Source: Alphaproteobacteria bacterium
GTDB lineage: Bacteria; Pseudomonadota; Alphaproteobacteria; Paracaedibacterales; CAITNM01
Length of the DNA stretch: 64,000 nt
NCBI GenBank assembly: GCA_021298215.1
Contig: JAJTEE010000002.1
Location: forward strand, 1 to 64,000
Reading direction: 5' to 3'
Both the position numbers and the translations under genes were made by a program. Position 1 is the stretch's first letter, and each line of letters starts with the position of its first letter. Below the pieces are notes generated by a model. It was not told the DNA's origin, did not search any database, and was given only the letters and a program-made list of their open reading frames with translations. Below are positions 48,114-56,685 of the stretch, in pieces.

Positions 48114-49391
48114 CTAATAGCCAAAGGCTCGTTGCATAGCTATTTTACGTCGCTCATGTTCATTCAAGACATTTACTTCATCAAGTAAAAATCTTTCTAA
48201 TTCCGCAACAGATAATCTATTACTTATTGTACAACCAACGTCCGCTAACTTTGAAAAAAGATCGAGCAAGTGCCCCTCACCTATAAACACAAAACCTTGC
48301 TTGAAATGCTTATCGTTAAGAGTCATTAGTCGTTCTGTCCACAAAGAATTTCTTCTCAATGATGTTGCTAATGGCAACGGTTGCTCTTTTGAATAAAGTA
48401 TTTGTGTATTGTCTTCAAATGTTAGAGGATGCATAAACACATGCCATAAAAAATTATCAATATCTTCTTTTTTTACGATTGTTACGTCATCAAAAGACAC
48501 TTCCAAATCTCGAAAATCCTCAAGAATAAAACGGTCAGGACTCTCTTCTAAAGAAGAGAGTATTTTTTCTTGGGCTTCTTTCATGCTTATTAAATGATCC
48601 TCAACTCCAACTACATCTGGCATGCTATAGCCATAAAATTGCAGTTTAGAAAAATATAAATTGTCTAACTCTAAATTATTTGGAACCAAATAAGCAAAAA
48701 TCTCTGGTGCAAGGTCTTTTCCTTTATGCGTTGGCACTTTATAGACAACATCATTAATTTTTATACATTTATAGGTTAAACCAGGAATCTTTAAACTCAA
48801 ATTACCTTCTTCCAATACGGATATAGCGGAAGCTTCCAAAAGGCTATCAGACTCAACTTGTAATCCTGCTTTGTGATACCAGCAATCATTTTCATCAAAA
48901 ATTCTATCCAACATGCTGTTGGTCCAAGAAGTTGCAGTAATGATATCCATTGAAGCATAATCGCTAGTGTATGCTTTAATTAAATCATCAGCCATTTTTT
49001 GTTTGCTAGATTGAGTTACATACAATACATCCACATACTCTGGATCTTGCCCGTTAAAAGCTTTTTGAAAAGCATTTCTATATTTTTCTTCATAAGATGT
49101 CCCCAAAAGTTCACCATTTATTTCATCAATAATGTATTGAGAAGCCTCAATTAATTGGTGTGCAACTTTATAGGGTAAAAAACACTCTAGCGGCACTGTA
49201 TGCACCGTACCTAAAAAGATTATTTCTTGTCCTTTTGGCAAGGTAACTTTATAAATAGGTGGATGAGGATGGCCAGGAAATGCTGATAAGCACATATCGG
49301 CATATGGGTCAAAAACAGACTCGCAAGCATTATTACTTGGCATTACGTTAGCAAAAAGCAAAATGATAACAAAAATAAAAAATCGTATCAT
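48114..49391 (-). CDS. TraB/GumN (TIKI-like) family exported protein
   Basis: 425 aa protein with a signal peptide (MIRFFIFVIILLFANVMPSN). The N-terminal motif EIIFLGTVHTVPLECFLP and the C-terminal motif GFVFIGEGHLLDLFSKLAD are the two paired Gly/His and Glu/Gly-His motifs of the TraB/PrgY/GumN family, whose Tiki members are metal-dependent proteases. Some 300 residues between the motifs are variable and longer than usual. Bacterial members are poorly understood. Here it is exported to the periplasm or beyond. Lone gene between alaS and an SDR gene. Confidence 0.75.
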   Translation of the reverse strand: MIRFFIFVIILLFANVMPSNNACESVFDPYADMCLSAFPGHPHPPIYKVTLPKGQEIIFLGTVHTVPLECFLPYKVAHQLIEASQYIIDEINGELLGTSYEEKYRNAFQKAFNGQDPEYVDVLYVTQSSKQKMADDLIKAYTSDYASMDIITATSWTNSMLDRIFDENDCWYHKAGLQVESDSLLEASAISVLEEGNLSLKIPGLTYKCIKINDVVYKVPTHKGKDLAPEIFAYLVPNNLELDNLYFSKLQFYGYSMPDVVGVEDHLISMKEAQEKILSSLEESPDRFILEDFRDLEVSFDDVTIVKKEDIDNFLWHVFMHPLTFEDNTQILYSKEQPLPLATSLRRNSLWTERLMTLNDKHFKQGFVFIGEGHLLDLFSKLADVGCTISNRLSVAELERFLLDEVNVLNEHERRKIAMQRAFGY

Positions 49392-49527
49392 CGTCGCTAG
49401 CTGTTTTATTTTTTTTTAAATTTAAATCTAAACTCATTAAATTGAGGTTAATCACGCAAGCATCGCATCATTGTACTTAAGAAAACATTCAGGCAAAATT
49501 AGCTTTTAAGAAAATCAGGAGCACAAC

Positions 49528-50358
49528 ATGTCAAAAGTTTGGTTTATTACAGGCTGTTCTAAAGGGTTTGGTCGAGTTTTATCAGAAGAGTTGCTAAAAC
49601 AAACAGATTCGTTGGTGGTAGCTACGGCACGAGATTTATCGACATTAGATGATCTACGAAAAGAATTTGGAGATCGCATCCTGACGTTAACCTTGGATGT
49701 AGTGAATACTGATCATATTAAAAGTGGGGTTGAAAAGGCATTACAAAAATTTTCGCGCATTGATGTATTAGTAAACAATGCCGGTTATGGATTTGGGGGT
49801 GCTATTGAAGAGTGTTCAATGCAATCCATTCGTCGTGTTTTTGATGTGAATGTATTTGGACTTATAGAAATGACCCAAGCGGTTTTGCCTATTATGCGTA
49901 AGCAGCAATCTGGGCATATTTTTAATTTATCTTCTATTGCCGGTTTAACCGCAACAGCTGGTTATGGAATTTATAACGGCACAAAATACGCAGTAGAGGG
50001 GCTTTCAGAAGCATTAGCCCACGAAACAAAAACGTTTGGCATTAAAGTAACGATTATTGAGCCTGGGCCATTTCGTACAGATTTTTTGGGCGAATCCTTG
50101 GAACTGGCACCTGCTCTACCAGCTTATGAAGGCACAGCTGTTGATCAAACTCGGCATTATTGCAAGCATTCCAATCACCAACAAAATGGTGATCCGCTGA
50201 AAGCTGCAAAAATTATCGTTCAGTTGGCTGCTATGGAAAATCCGCCTTTGCGCATGCCATTAGGCAATATCGCAATGGACCGCATTTATCTGAAATTAGA
50301 GGCCCTAAAGAAAGAGGTGACGGGGCTTGAAGAACTGTCACGTTCAGCAGATTATTGA
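49528..50358 (+). CDS. SDR-family oxidoreductase
   Basis: Classical short-chain dehydrogenase of 276 aa with the Rossmann fold at the very N terminus (VWFITGCSKGFGRVLSEELL), NNAGYGFGG, catalytic Ser in SSIAGLTATAGYGIYNGTKYA with the YxxxK pair, and IEPGPFRTDF. The TGxxxGxG spacing and long C terminus resemble oxidoreductases annotated as ketoacyl-like or 17-beta-type reductases. ATG with AGGAG 8 nt upstream. Followed convergently by tRNA-Gln. Substrate not readable. Confidence 0.85.
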   Translation: MSKVWFITGCSKGFGRVLSEELLKQTDSLVVATARDLSTLDDLRKEFGDRILTLTLDVVNTDHIKSGVEKALQKFSRIDVLVNNAGYGFGGAIEECSMQSIRRVFDVNVFGLIEMTQAVLPIMRKQQSGHIFNLSSIAGLTATAGYGIYNGTKYAVEGLSEALAHETKTFGIKVTIIEPGPFRTDFLGESLELAPALPAYEGTAVDQTRHYCKHSNHQQNGDPLKAAKIIVQLAAMENPPLRMPLGNIAMDRIYLKLEALKKEVTGLEELSRSADY

Positions 50359-50364
50359 TAAGAA

Positions 50365-50439
50365 TGGCTGGGGTACTAGGATTCGAACCTAGGGATGTCG
50401 GTACCAAAAACCGATGCCTTACCGCTTGGCTATACCCCA
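50365..50439 (-). tRNA. tRNA-Gln (TTG)
   Basis: 75 nt including encoded CCA. Acceptor stem TGGGGTA / TACCCCA with G discriminator, anticodon loop TTTTGGT giving TTG, T loop TTCGAAT. It begins 7 bp from the SDR stop on the opposite strand. Confidence 0.96.
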
Positions 50440-50603
50440 ACAGACTCAGTAAACATACCAGAAATAGCTAAAAAATCAAGATGTGTATGAAAACAAGAGT
50501 AGGATTCGCTAAAACTCTAGTTTTTTAATTTATAATTTTAAATAATTTGATTTTTTCCTTATAATAGTATATATGTGACCTATATAACTTATAAAATAAA
50601 TAC

Positions 50604-51767
50604 ATGTTTTATATTTTTTTTATTTTATTATTACTTAACATGCTTCATGCGGGCCAAATTCTTGATATCCTGTATGTTGATGATTCAAGCGTTAATCGTA
50701 CGATGACAGCAAGGATTATGAAAAATCATAATAGTAAGGTTTTAACTCGCCTCCTTGCATTTTTAGAACGAAAAGAACATACAACGTTACATGAGCTAAC
50801 TATCAAAAATAATGACACAGCGGCACGCATCAGAGAAGCAATTGCCGAAGATCCTGGCTTTAGAGAAAAGCGTGAAAAATTTTCTATTTCGAGAGATGAA
50901 ACTACAGTATCCATAACTAATCTCATTAATTTCTTGATGGAAAGAGACACTTTAACTATTTACCAAGTCGCATTAGCACAACTGATATATTCGATTATCC
51001 CTCTACAGCAAAAAATTGATGATTCTCTGCAAATGATTAGTTTTTCTACGCTAAAGGATGGAAACGAGCTTACCTTAGATGTTGCAGTGAAACAGCATAT
51101 AATACTGTTAGATATTCAAATGCCAGGAGAAAATGGTGATGTCACGTTAGCAAGAATTAAAAGTCTTGCAGAAGCCAGAAGAACCACGCTTCCTTTTATT
51201 ATAGCGATTACAACTTTAGGAGAATATCACTCCATCGATGGAAAATTATCCCCCAAAGCCTTAAGCCACCATTTTAATGACGGAAGAGATAAAATTAAGA
51301 CCCAAGATCATTTAACAGAAGTTCTTGCTCTTTACAAAAGACATATAGAAGAAAAGCAATCTTCATCTCAAGCTGCTGATGATACTTTAGAGCTGAAAAG
51401 TGTTAGTAGTTTTGATAGCGATGAAGAAAAAGTGGCAGACCAAGATATTCTCTATCCGCTGTGGAGAAGGAAAGTAAAACCCCTAAATCTAGATGATGAA
51501 GATATCTTAAAAGAACAACCTAGAGTTAACTTTAAGCATAAACCTAAAGATACAACGAATGCGGATGAAAATGTCGATCCATTGCTAACTCATGATATAA
51601 CACCAATCAGCTCTGACTCCACTTCATTAGCGGCAACAAAAAAGGTCAAAAGAAGCCAAGCAACTCAGTTCTTATCATCAATCTTTGGTGAACCAACACA
51701 ACAACCGCAACGATCAAGGCCTTCTTGCTTAGCTTATTTAATGCACAAATTGCAGTGTGGCTTTTAA
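50604..51767 (+). CDS. Signal-peptide protein with an interrupted receiver (CheY-like) domain
   Basis: 387 aa. The first 16 residues (MFYIFFILLLLNMLHA) form a signal peptide or anchor. A receiver fold follows: ILDILYVDDSSVNRTMTARI (acidic pair D26-D27), then KQHIILLDIQMPGENGDVTL with phosphoacceptor-like D170, then FIIAITT with the beta-4 Thr. The gap D27 to D170 is 143 residues against about 45 in normal receivers, so some 100 residues are inserted after helix 1; the beta-5 Lys is not evident. The last 130 residues are acidic and polar. No output domain. Convergent with the frameshifted repeat gene (4 nt overlap). Possibly a secreted phosphorelay mimic; this is inference. Confidence 0.7.
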   Translation: MFYIFFILLLLNMLHAGQILDILYVDDSSVNRTMTARIMKNHNSKVLTRLLAFLERKEHTTLHELTIKNNDTAARIREAIAEDPGFREKREKFSISRDETTVSITNLINFLMERDTLTIYQVALAQLIYSIIPLQQKIDDSLQMISFSTLKDGNELTLDVAVKQHIILLDIQMPGENGDVTLARIKSLAEARRTTLPFIIAITTLGEYHSIDGKLSPKALSHHFNDGRDKIKTQDHLTEVLALYKRHIEEKQSSSQAADDTLELKSVSSFDSDEEKVADQDILYPLWRRKVKPLNLDDEDILKEQPRVNFKHKPKDTTNADENVDPLLTHDITPISSDSTSLAATKKVKRSQATQFLSSIFGEPTQQPQRSRPSCLAYLMHKLQCGF

Positions 51768-52308
51768 CCAAAAGATTCGCCTTTAGCCATAGCATCAGTA
51801 CGACCAAGCAAATTTTCTTTAACACCTTTGTAATAGATGCGCGCTGCTAGAGCATTTTCCTCTGTAGAAATATCTCTCTTTTCGATAGCAGGTAACATCT
51901 CTTTCATACCATCATAAGTTTGGGAAAAATGTGTATTCATTCCTTCTCGTTGGCTTTGATCCATAACACTGGATTGTAACGCCATAATTTCAAAAGCAAG
52001 AACAATCTCCGCGGCAAATAAATTATCTCTTACTCCTAAATAATAAGAACGCGCTGTCACAGCATCTTCTTTTGTAGCAACACTCCGAAGTACAATTAAC
52101 GAACTTTTTCCTTGCTTTTCTTGCATCTCTCTAAATTGCTGTTCTCCTGACTTTTGTTATCCATAACATACTTTGCAAGCTGGGCAAATTTCCCAGCAGC
52201 ACTAGTTTTTTCGTGAAGTTGTTCTCGCTGTTGCTCAAGTTGCGCAACTTCCTCAACAGCAAAAATTGTTGTAACAGCAAGCATAATAACAACAAAGATT
52301 TTAAACAT
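51764..52308 (-). pseudogene. Frameshifted secreted repeat protein
   Basis: Two overlapping frames form one gene. The first (52308-52096) has a signal peptide (MFKIFVVIMLAVTTIFAVEE) and a Gln/Glu-rich segment. The second (to 51764) holds two copies of a repeat, TKEDAVTARSYYLGVRDNL and STEENALAARIYYKGVKENL (consensus T-x-E-x-A-x2-AR-x-YY-x-GV-x2-NL). One extra A in the AAAA run at 52155-52152 (T on the plus strand) would join them to a 181 aa secreted protein. Unknown function. Decay and sequence error are both possible. Confidence 0.7.
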
Positions 52309-52462
52309 AAAATTTTACGTAATTTTTAATATCTTTCTAGATTTTAAAGCTAAAACATTAATGACAGGTAAATCGCCAGCATCGTAAATTGCAGGAAAAA
52401 TTCTTAAAATAATGCGATTTCCTCTGGACGATAAAAGAATTTTTAGATATGTTTGTGGAAGT

Positions 52463-52538
52463 GCCGACTTAGCTCAGTTGGTAGAGCTACTGATTTGTAA
52501 TCAGTGGGTCGGGAGTTCGAGTCTCTCAGTCGGCACCA
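52463..52538 (+). tRNA. tRNA-Thr (TGT)
   Basis: 76 nt including encoded CCA. Acceptor stem GCCGACT / AGTCGGC, anticodon loop TTTGTAA giving TGT for ACA and possibly other ACN codons, T loop TTCGAGT. No adjacent tRNA on the same strand within 150 bp. Confidence 0.96.
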
Positions 52539-52588
52539 TTTCAACAGTAACCGCCACCTCAAGATATCGGAATACTTAAGACAAAAAC

Positions 52589-53083
52589 CTAAAGCTCTAT
52601 TTTAGTATCCGCTTCTTCTATACTACTAGCTGCCCAATTTATATGCACCGGCACTTCTTCCTGATTTCCTAGAAAAATATAGGCGGCAATTGCACCTAAT
52701 ATCAATAAAAACAATCCTGCCAGAATCATTCCGCTTGAAACAAAGCGATTTGGAGGAAAATGTTGCTCATCTCCAATCATTGTTAATTGGACAGGAAGGA
52801 AAAAGCTTTCGTCTTTTAATTGCTCAATAATTGTCTCAGGATCCAAGCCTAGATATTGAGCATATGAACGGATAAAACCAACCGTGTACACACCTCCAGG
52901 CAACTGATCAAATTGTTCATCCTCAATAGCTTGGAGAAAAACCTTGCGAATTTTTAGGCTATCTGCGACATCCTCAAGACTTTTCTTCTGCTGAAGACGC
53001 TGCGTTTTAAAAAGTTGACCTATCGTGAGCGGAGATTCTTTTTCATCAGCATTTCCCCGAATTTTCACTGTTGTATTACCCAT
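52589..53083 (-). CDS. RodZ-like HTH membrane protein, short form
   Basis: 164 aa. The N-terminal HTH_25 domain (about 18-95: LTIGQLFKTQRLQQKKSLED, then KIRKVFLQAIEDEQFDQLPG and YTVGFIRSYAQYLGLDP) is that of the cell-shape protein RodZ. A single membrane helix follows near residues 118-138 (SGMILAGLFLLILGAIAAYI), then only about 25 periplasmic residues, without the usual DUF4115 domain. RodZ links MreB filaments to the wall machinery; this short form may keep only the MreB-binding part. Between tRNA-Thr and tRNA-Ser. Confidence 0.8.
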   Translation of the reverse strand: MGNTTVKIRGNADEKESPLTIGQLFKTQRLQQKKSLEDVADSLKIRKVFLQAIEDEQFDQLPGGVYTVGFIRSYAQYLGLDPETIIEQLKDESFFLPVQLTMIGDEQHFPPNRFVSSGMILAGLFLLILGAIAAYIFLGNQEEVPVHINWAASSIEEADTKIEL

Positions 53084-53188
53084 AATAAACCACGTCTATA
53101 AAACAAACCAAAAGATATCCACAATATATTTAAGCATGTTTTTTTTAGAGAGCCAACTTGATTCTCAACATTTATTTAAAGTCAAGAG

Positions 53189-53217
53189 TTGACAAGTGTT
53201 TTGGGGGATAATACAAA
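53189..53217 (+). promoter_or_regulatory. Predicted promoter of tRNA-Ser
   Basis: A perfect -35 hexamer TTGACA (53189-53194), 17 bp, TACAAA (53212-53217). The start would fall near 53224, about four bases before the mature tRNA. The -10 box is weak. Confidence 0.5.
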
Positions 53218-53227
53218 TGATAAATAC

Positions 53228-53320
53228 GGAGAGATGGCCGAGCGGCTTAAGGCAACGGTTTGCTAAACCGTCATAGGGAGTAAATCCTTATCGAGGGTTC
53301 GAATCCCTCTCTCTCCGCCA
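53228..53320 (+). tRNA. tRNA-Ser (GCT)
   Basis: 93 nt including encoded CCA. Acceptor stem GGAGAGA / TCTCTCC with G discriminator, anticodon loop TTGCTAA giving GCT for AGC/AGT codons, a long variable arm (CATAGGGAGTAAATCCTTATC) typical of serine tRNAs, and T loop TTCGAAT. Confidence 0.95.
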
Positions 53321-53392
53321 TTACTAATAGTAATTTCAGCATAAATCTTCTAGATGCTTTAGGCACGTCTGAAGAAAATATTTTAGAACAGA

Positions 53393-54592
53393 CTACCTGA
53401 TGTATTTGGATAATGTATCAAGTCTATGTTTGTGGGTATGATGGGACATTGTGTGTTCATACGTTCTTTCAGTAATGGTTTTTATAAGTACATCATCCTT
53501 TAAATAATCACCGAGTTCCTTGATGTTAGAATGATCATGCTTTAATTCAAAATAATGCTCTCCTGACACCAGAATGTCATTATAACGTCCAGGATACATT
53601 ATATGGAGAGTTTTGGTTCCAATAGCATCAAAATGCCGTGAAGATATAGCCTTAGAATAAGCAGGACACTTTTTAGTTTTAGAAAAGAATCTTTCATATA
53701 TTTCATTGAAATCGTAATTATCATCTAGGTTGCCAACTTCTATCAATTTTTCTTTTAAAAGAGAAATTATAAATTTTCTGATTGAAGATGGTACAATTGC
53801 ACGATATATCTTTCTTGCGACTGTTTCATTTGGCAACACTATTTTTTTTGATTTTTTTTTCAAAAATTCTTGTATTTGCGTTACAAGATCATCATCTCTT
53901 TCTAAATAAAATGAACCAGCTTCTGTCGATAGGGTTGCTTTGCATGAAGATAAAAATTCAGCCCATTCTGATCGATTAAATCTTTTTTGCGATCCAGCAT
54001 CAAGACCCAAATCAACATATAAACCTAATTTTTTAGAGTTTTTATAGAAAAATTGAATTATATTATTTCTATCATCATCTCCAATATAAACCCCATATCT
54101 AGCAGATCTTGTGCCAATATCAATTTGTCGAACTTTTCTTTTTGAAACAAACACCCTACTATTTAAGGCATGAGGTAAAGAGATCACCTTAGATTTTTTA
54201 CATTCTTGATATAGCCATTCCCCCGCTTCTTGCAAAAGCTGTGTCGCAATAATTTCCGCTTCCAATTCTTTAAGATTTTGAATTTTGGGAGCCATTCCAA
54301 ATGTTGGTAAATTTACTTCATTACCCACAAATGAAACCAACTTCCCTTTCCTATTTTTCAAAGGACTCATGAAAGGTTTAATGTATTTTAATGTATCTCC
54401 ATTCATGGAATGATGAATAATTATTAAATCAGATTTTTCAATTTTTTTAGCAATATCATGAAAAATTTTTTCTGCATTAAATACATTTATGCACTCCGCA
54501 TTATAATCCTTATGATATTTGAAAGCGTCGACCCAATCATCAAAATATGACATTTGGTCTGTATAAGATGAGTATAATACGAGCGTTTTCAT
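53393..54592 (-). CDS. Glycosyltransferase-like protein (CgeB-type)
   Basis: 399 aa, last gene of the surface-polysaccharide operon. The start MKTLVLYSSYTDQMSYFDDW gives a 4-base overlap (ATGA) with wecB; the frame extends 15 codons further. The C-terminal part (ATLSTEAGSFYLERDDD and FDAIGTKTLHIMYPGRYNDI, then HDHSNIKELGDYLKDD) resembles the acceptor/donor end of CgeB-like group 1 glycosyltransferases. The N-terminal half is less conserved (SDLIIIHHSMNGDTLKYIKP). Likely adds a sugar to the surface polymer; donor and linkage are unknown. The family call is only moderate. Confidence 0.6.
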   Translation of the reverse strand: MKTLVLYSSYTDQMSYFDDWVDAFKYHKDYNAECINVFNAEKIFHDIAKKIEKSDLIIIHHSMNGDTLKYIKPFMSPLKNRKGKLVSFVGNEVNLPTFGMAPKIQNLKELEAEIIATQLLQEAGEWLYQECKKSKVISLPHALNSRVFVSKRKVRQIDIGTRSARYGVYIGDDDRNNIIQFFYKNSKKLGLYVDLGLDAGSQKRFNRSEWAEFLSSCKATLSTEAGSFYLERDDDLVTQIQEFLKKKSKKIVLPNETVARKIYRAIVPSSIRKFIISLLKEKLIEVGNLDDNYDFNEIYERFFSKTKKCPAYSKAISSRHFDAIGTKTLHIMYPGRYNDILVSGEHYFELKHDHSNIKELGDYLKDDVLIKTITERTYEHTMSHHTHKHRLDTLSKYIR

Positions 54593-55635
54593 AGACATGT
54601 ATTTACAATATTTTTTATTATTTCTTCCGCAGAGCAACCTATACCATATTCAGTAATTTCTCTGCGTATTTTATAATCATCAACTCTCCATAAACGATTC
54701 CATCCATGCGTCACTGTTTCAACCCATTCAGTTTCCGAACGTAATGTAACACATGGCACTCTATGAAAATAAGCTTCTTTCTGCAACCCACCCGAATCCG
54801 TTAAAACAAATTCTGCTCTAGCTAAGCAGAATTGGGTTTCAAAATAACTTAAAGGTTCAATGAACAAAAAGTTATCCATCGTCTGATTTATTAACTGCTT
54901 TGTTCTAGGGTGAACTGGAAATACAATCTTCAAGTCATGCTCATTTGCAAACTGATTTGCATAATTAATAATATCTCGAAATTTTTTTTTATCATCAGTA
55001 GATTCAGCTCTATGCACAGTCATCAATGCAAATTTTTTTGCAGGCAAATAAGACATTTTCTGCTGTAGCAGTATATCATTTTTCACGTGAGCAAGAGCAT
55101 ACAGGGTTGCGTCATACATAATGTCACCTACATGGTAAAAAGCTTGAGAGATCCCTTCTTTCTTTAAATTATCCACAGCTGTTTGCGTAGGACAAAATAA
55201 ATAAGAACTGACATGATCTGCAAGAATGCGATTAATCTCTTCTGGCATTTCCTTATTAAATGATCTAAGACCTGCTTCTATATGAATGACGGGGATATGA
55301 AGTTTAGATGCTGCTAATGCCCCCGCCAAGGTTGAGTTTGTATCTCCATACACTAAAACAGCATCAGGTTTATCGCTAAGAAAAATACTTTCAATACTCT
55401 CTAGCATACGACCTGTCATTTGACCGTGATAGCCTCCCTGTATATCCAATGTATACTTAGGTTTTGGGATTTTAAGTTCTTCAAAGAAAATATCTGACAT
55501 ATTGCTGTCAAAATGCTGTCCTGTATGAATAATGGCTTCTTCTATCTGGGGATATTTCTGCAAAGCTCTAGAAAAAGCCGCAGCTTTGATAAACTGTGGC
55601 CTTGCTCCTACAATAGTATACAGGCGAAATGTCAT
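54589..55635 (-). CDS. wecB: UDP-N-acetylglucosamine 2-epimerase (non-hydrolysing)
   Basis: Interconverts UDP-GlcNAc and UDP-ManNAc, or the 2,3-diacetamido equivalents, for surface sugars. The 348 aa protein shows YTIVGARPQFIKAAAFSRAL, IIHTGQHFDSNMSDIFFEEL, YGDTNSTLAGALAA, HIEAGLRSFNKEMPEEINR and TVHRAES, and the C-terminal DSGGLQKEAYFHRVPCVTLR. Starts inside the stop of the upstream epimerase gene and is overlapped by the next gene. Which UDP-sugar is used cannot be told; a WbpI-like role fits the acetamidino-sugar genes upstream. Confidence 0.93.
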   Translation of the reverse strand: MTFRLYTIVGARPQFIKAAAFSRALQKYPQIEEAIIHTGQHFDSNMSDIFFEELKIPKPKYTLDIQGGYHGQMTGRMLESIESIFLSDKPDAVLVYGDTNSTLAGALAASKLHIPVIHIEAGLRSFNKEMPEEINRILADHVSSYLFCPTQTAVDNLKKEGISQAFYHVGDIMYDATLYALAHVKNDILLQQKMSYLPAKKFALMTVHRAESTDDKKKFRDIINYANQFANEHDLKIVFPVHPRTKQLINQTMDNFLFIEPLSYFETQFCLARAEFVLTDSGGLQKEAYFHRVPCVTLRSETEWVETVTHGWNRLWRVDDYKIRREITEYGIGCSAEEIIKNIVNTCL

Positions 55636-56681
55636 AAATATGTTGAAAGTTCCGGCATGAAGTAAGTGTATTTGGAAATATTAGATAAAATCAAATTCTG
55701 ATTTTCTTTTGTCCAATCAATCGTTTTCTTTAATCCCTCTTCAAGAGATGTTTGGGCCTGAAATCCAATTTCGTTTTTGGCCTTATTCGTAGAACCGAAT
55801 CGTTTACCTGATCGATCCCACGGCCTCGGATTAGTGTATGCAATAGGTGTTGAGTTATTAGTCAGATGATTAATTGCTTCTGCCAATTCTTTAATGGTTG
55901 TTTCAACACCAGATGCTAAGTTATAAACCTCTCCAGCTCGACCATTTATAGCACAAGCAATTAGGCCATTAACTATATCGCCTACATAAATGAAATCTCG
56001 CGATGCCTTGCCTTCGTTTTCTAGTGGAAGTGATTCCTTGTGTATAGATTTCCAAATAAACGTGGGAGTAACATTTCGCCAAACAGTAGCAGATGTGCCT
56101 CGCCATCTTCCTGCACCTAAGATTTCTCGTGGGCCATAAACATTTTGAAATCTAGCTTTAACAAAAGGCAAATCATACTTCATCCAATAGTAATTACCAT
56201 AAAATTCACCAATGATTTTTGAAATTTGATAAGGACTATCATGATATAGAGAAACTTCTGCATCTTCATCCGTAGCACCCACCTCATCATATGTTTTTTT
56301 AGCGACTGTACAACCAGCAGAAGAATATACAATTTTTTTTAATCGCGAACTTCCTTTAAAATGCTCACAAAGTTTAAGCGTGGTCAGAGTATTATTTTCA
56401 TGATCTGCAATCGGATCAAAAATGCTAGATTGGTTACCATGATAGGTTGCCAAATGAAAAACATAATCATAATCTTTTCCTACTTGAGCCAGCACGCGAT
56501 CGTTTGCAATTGATCCCAATATAAAAGATAATCTTTGACTTTTTGGAAGATTGTCTGTTTCCGCAGAAAGTAAATTATCAACAACAGTGATAGATGCTTG
56601 TTCTTGAAGAAGTTGACAACAAAGATTACTTCCTACAAACCCTGCCCCCCCAACAATAAGTACTGATTTATTTTTTAACAT
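55632..56681 (-). CDS. NAD-dependent sugar epimerase/dehydratase
   Basis: Extended SDR acting on a nucleotide sugar, 349 aa. N-terminal VLIVGGAGFVGSNLCCQLLQ, catalytic Ser and YxxxK in YSSAGCTVAKKT and DSPYQISKIIGEFYGNYY, and RDFIYVGDIVNGLIACAING further on. Resembles UDP-glucose 4-epimerases and GDP-mannose 4,6-dehydratase-like reductases. Between the acetolactate decarboxylase-like gene and wecB in a run of overlapping genes. Specific reaction unknown. Confidence 0.88.
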   Translation of the reverse strand: MLKNKSVLIVGGAGFVGSNLCCQLLQEQASITVVDNLLSAETDNLPKSQRLSFILGSIANDRVLAQVGKDYDYVFHLATYHGNQSSIFDPIADHENNTLTTLKLCEHFKGSSRLKKIVYSSAGCTVAKKTYDEVGATDEDAEVSLYHDSPYQISKIIGEFYGNYYWMKYDLPFVKARFQNVYGPREILGAGRWRGTSATVWRNVTPTFIWKSIHKESLPLENEGKASRDFIYVGDIVNGLIACAINGRAGEVYNLASGVETTIKELAEAINHLTNNSTPIAYTNPRPWDRSGKRFGSTNKAKNEIGFQAQTSLEEGLKKTIDWTKENQNLILSNISKYTYFMPELSTYL

Positions 56682-56685
56682 ATTT

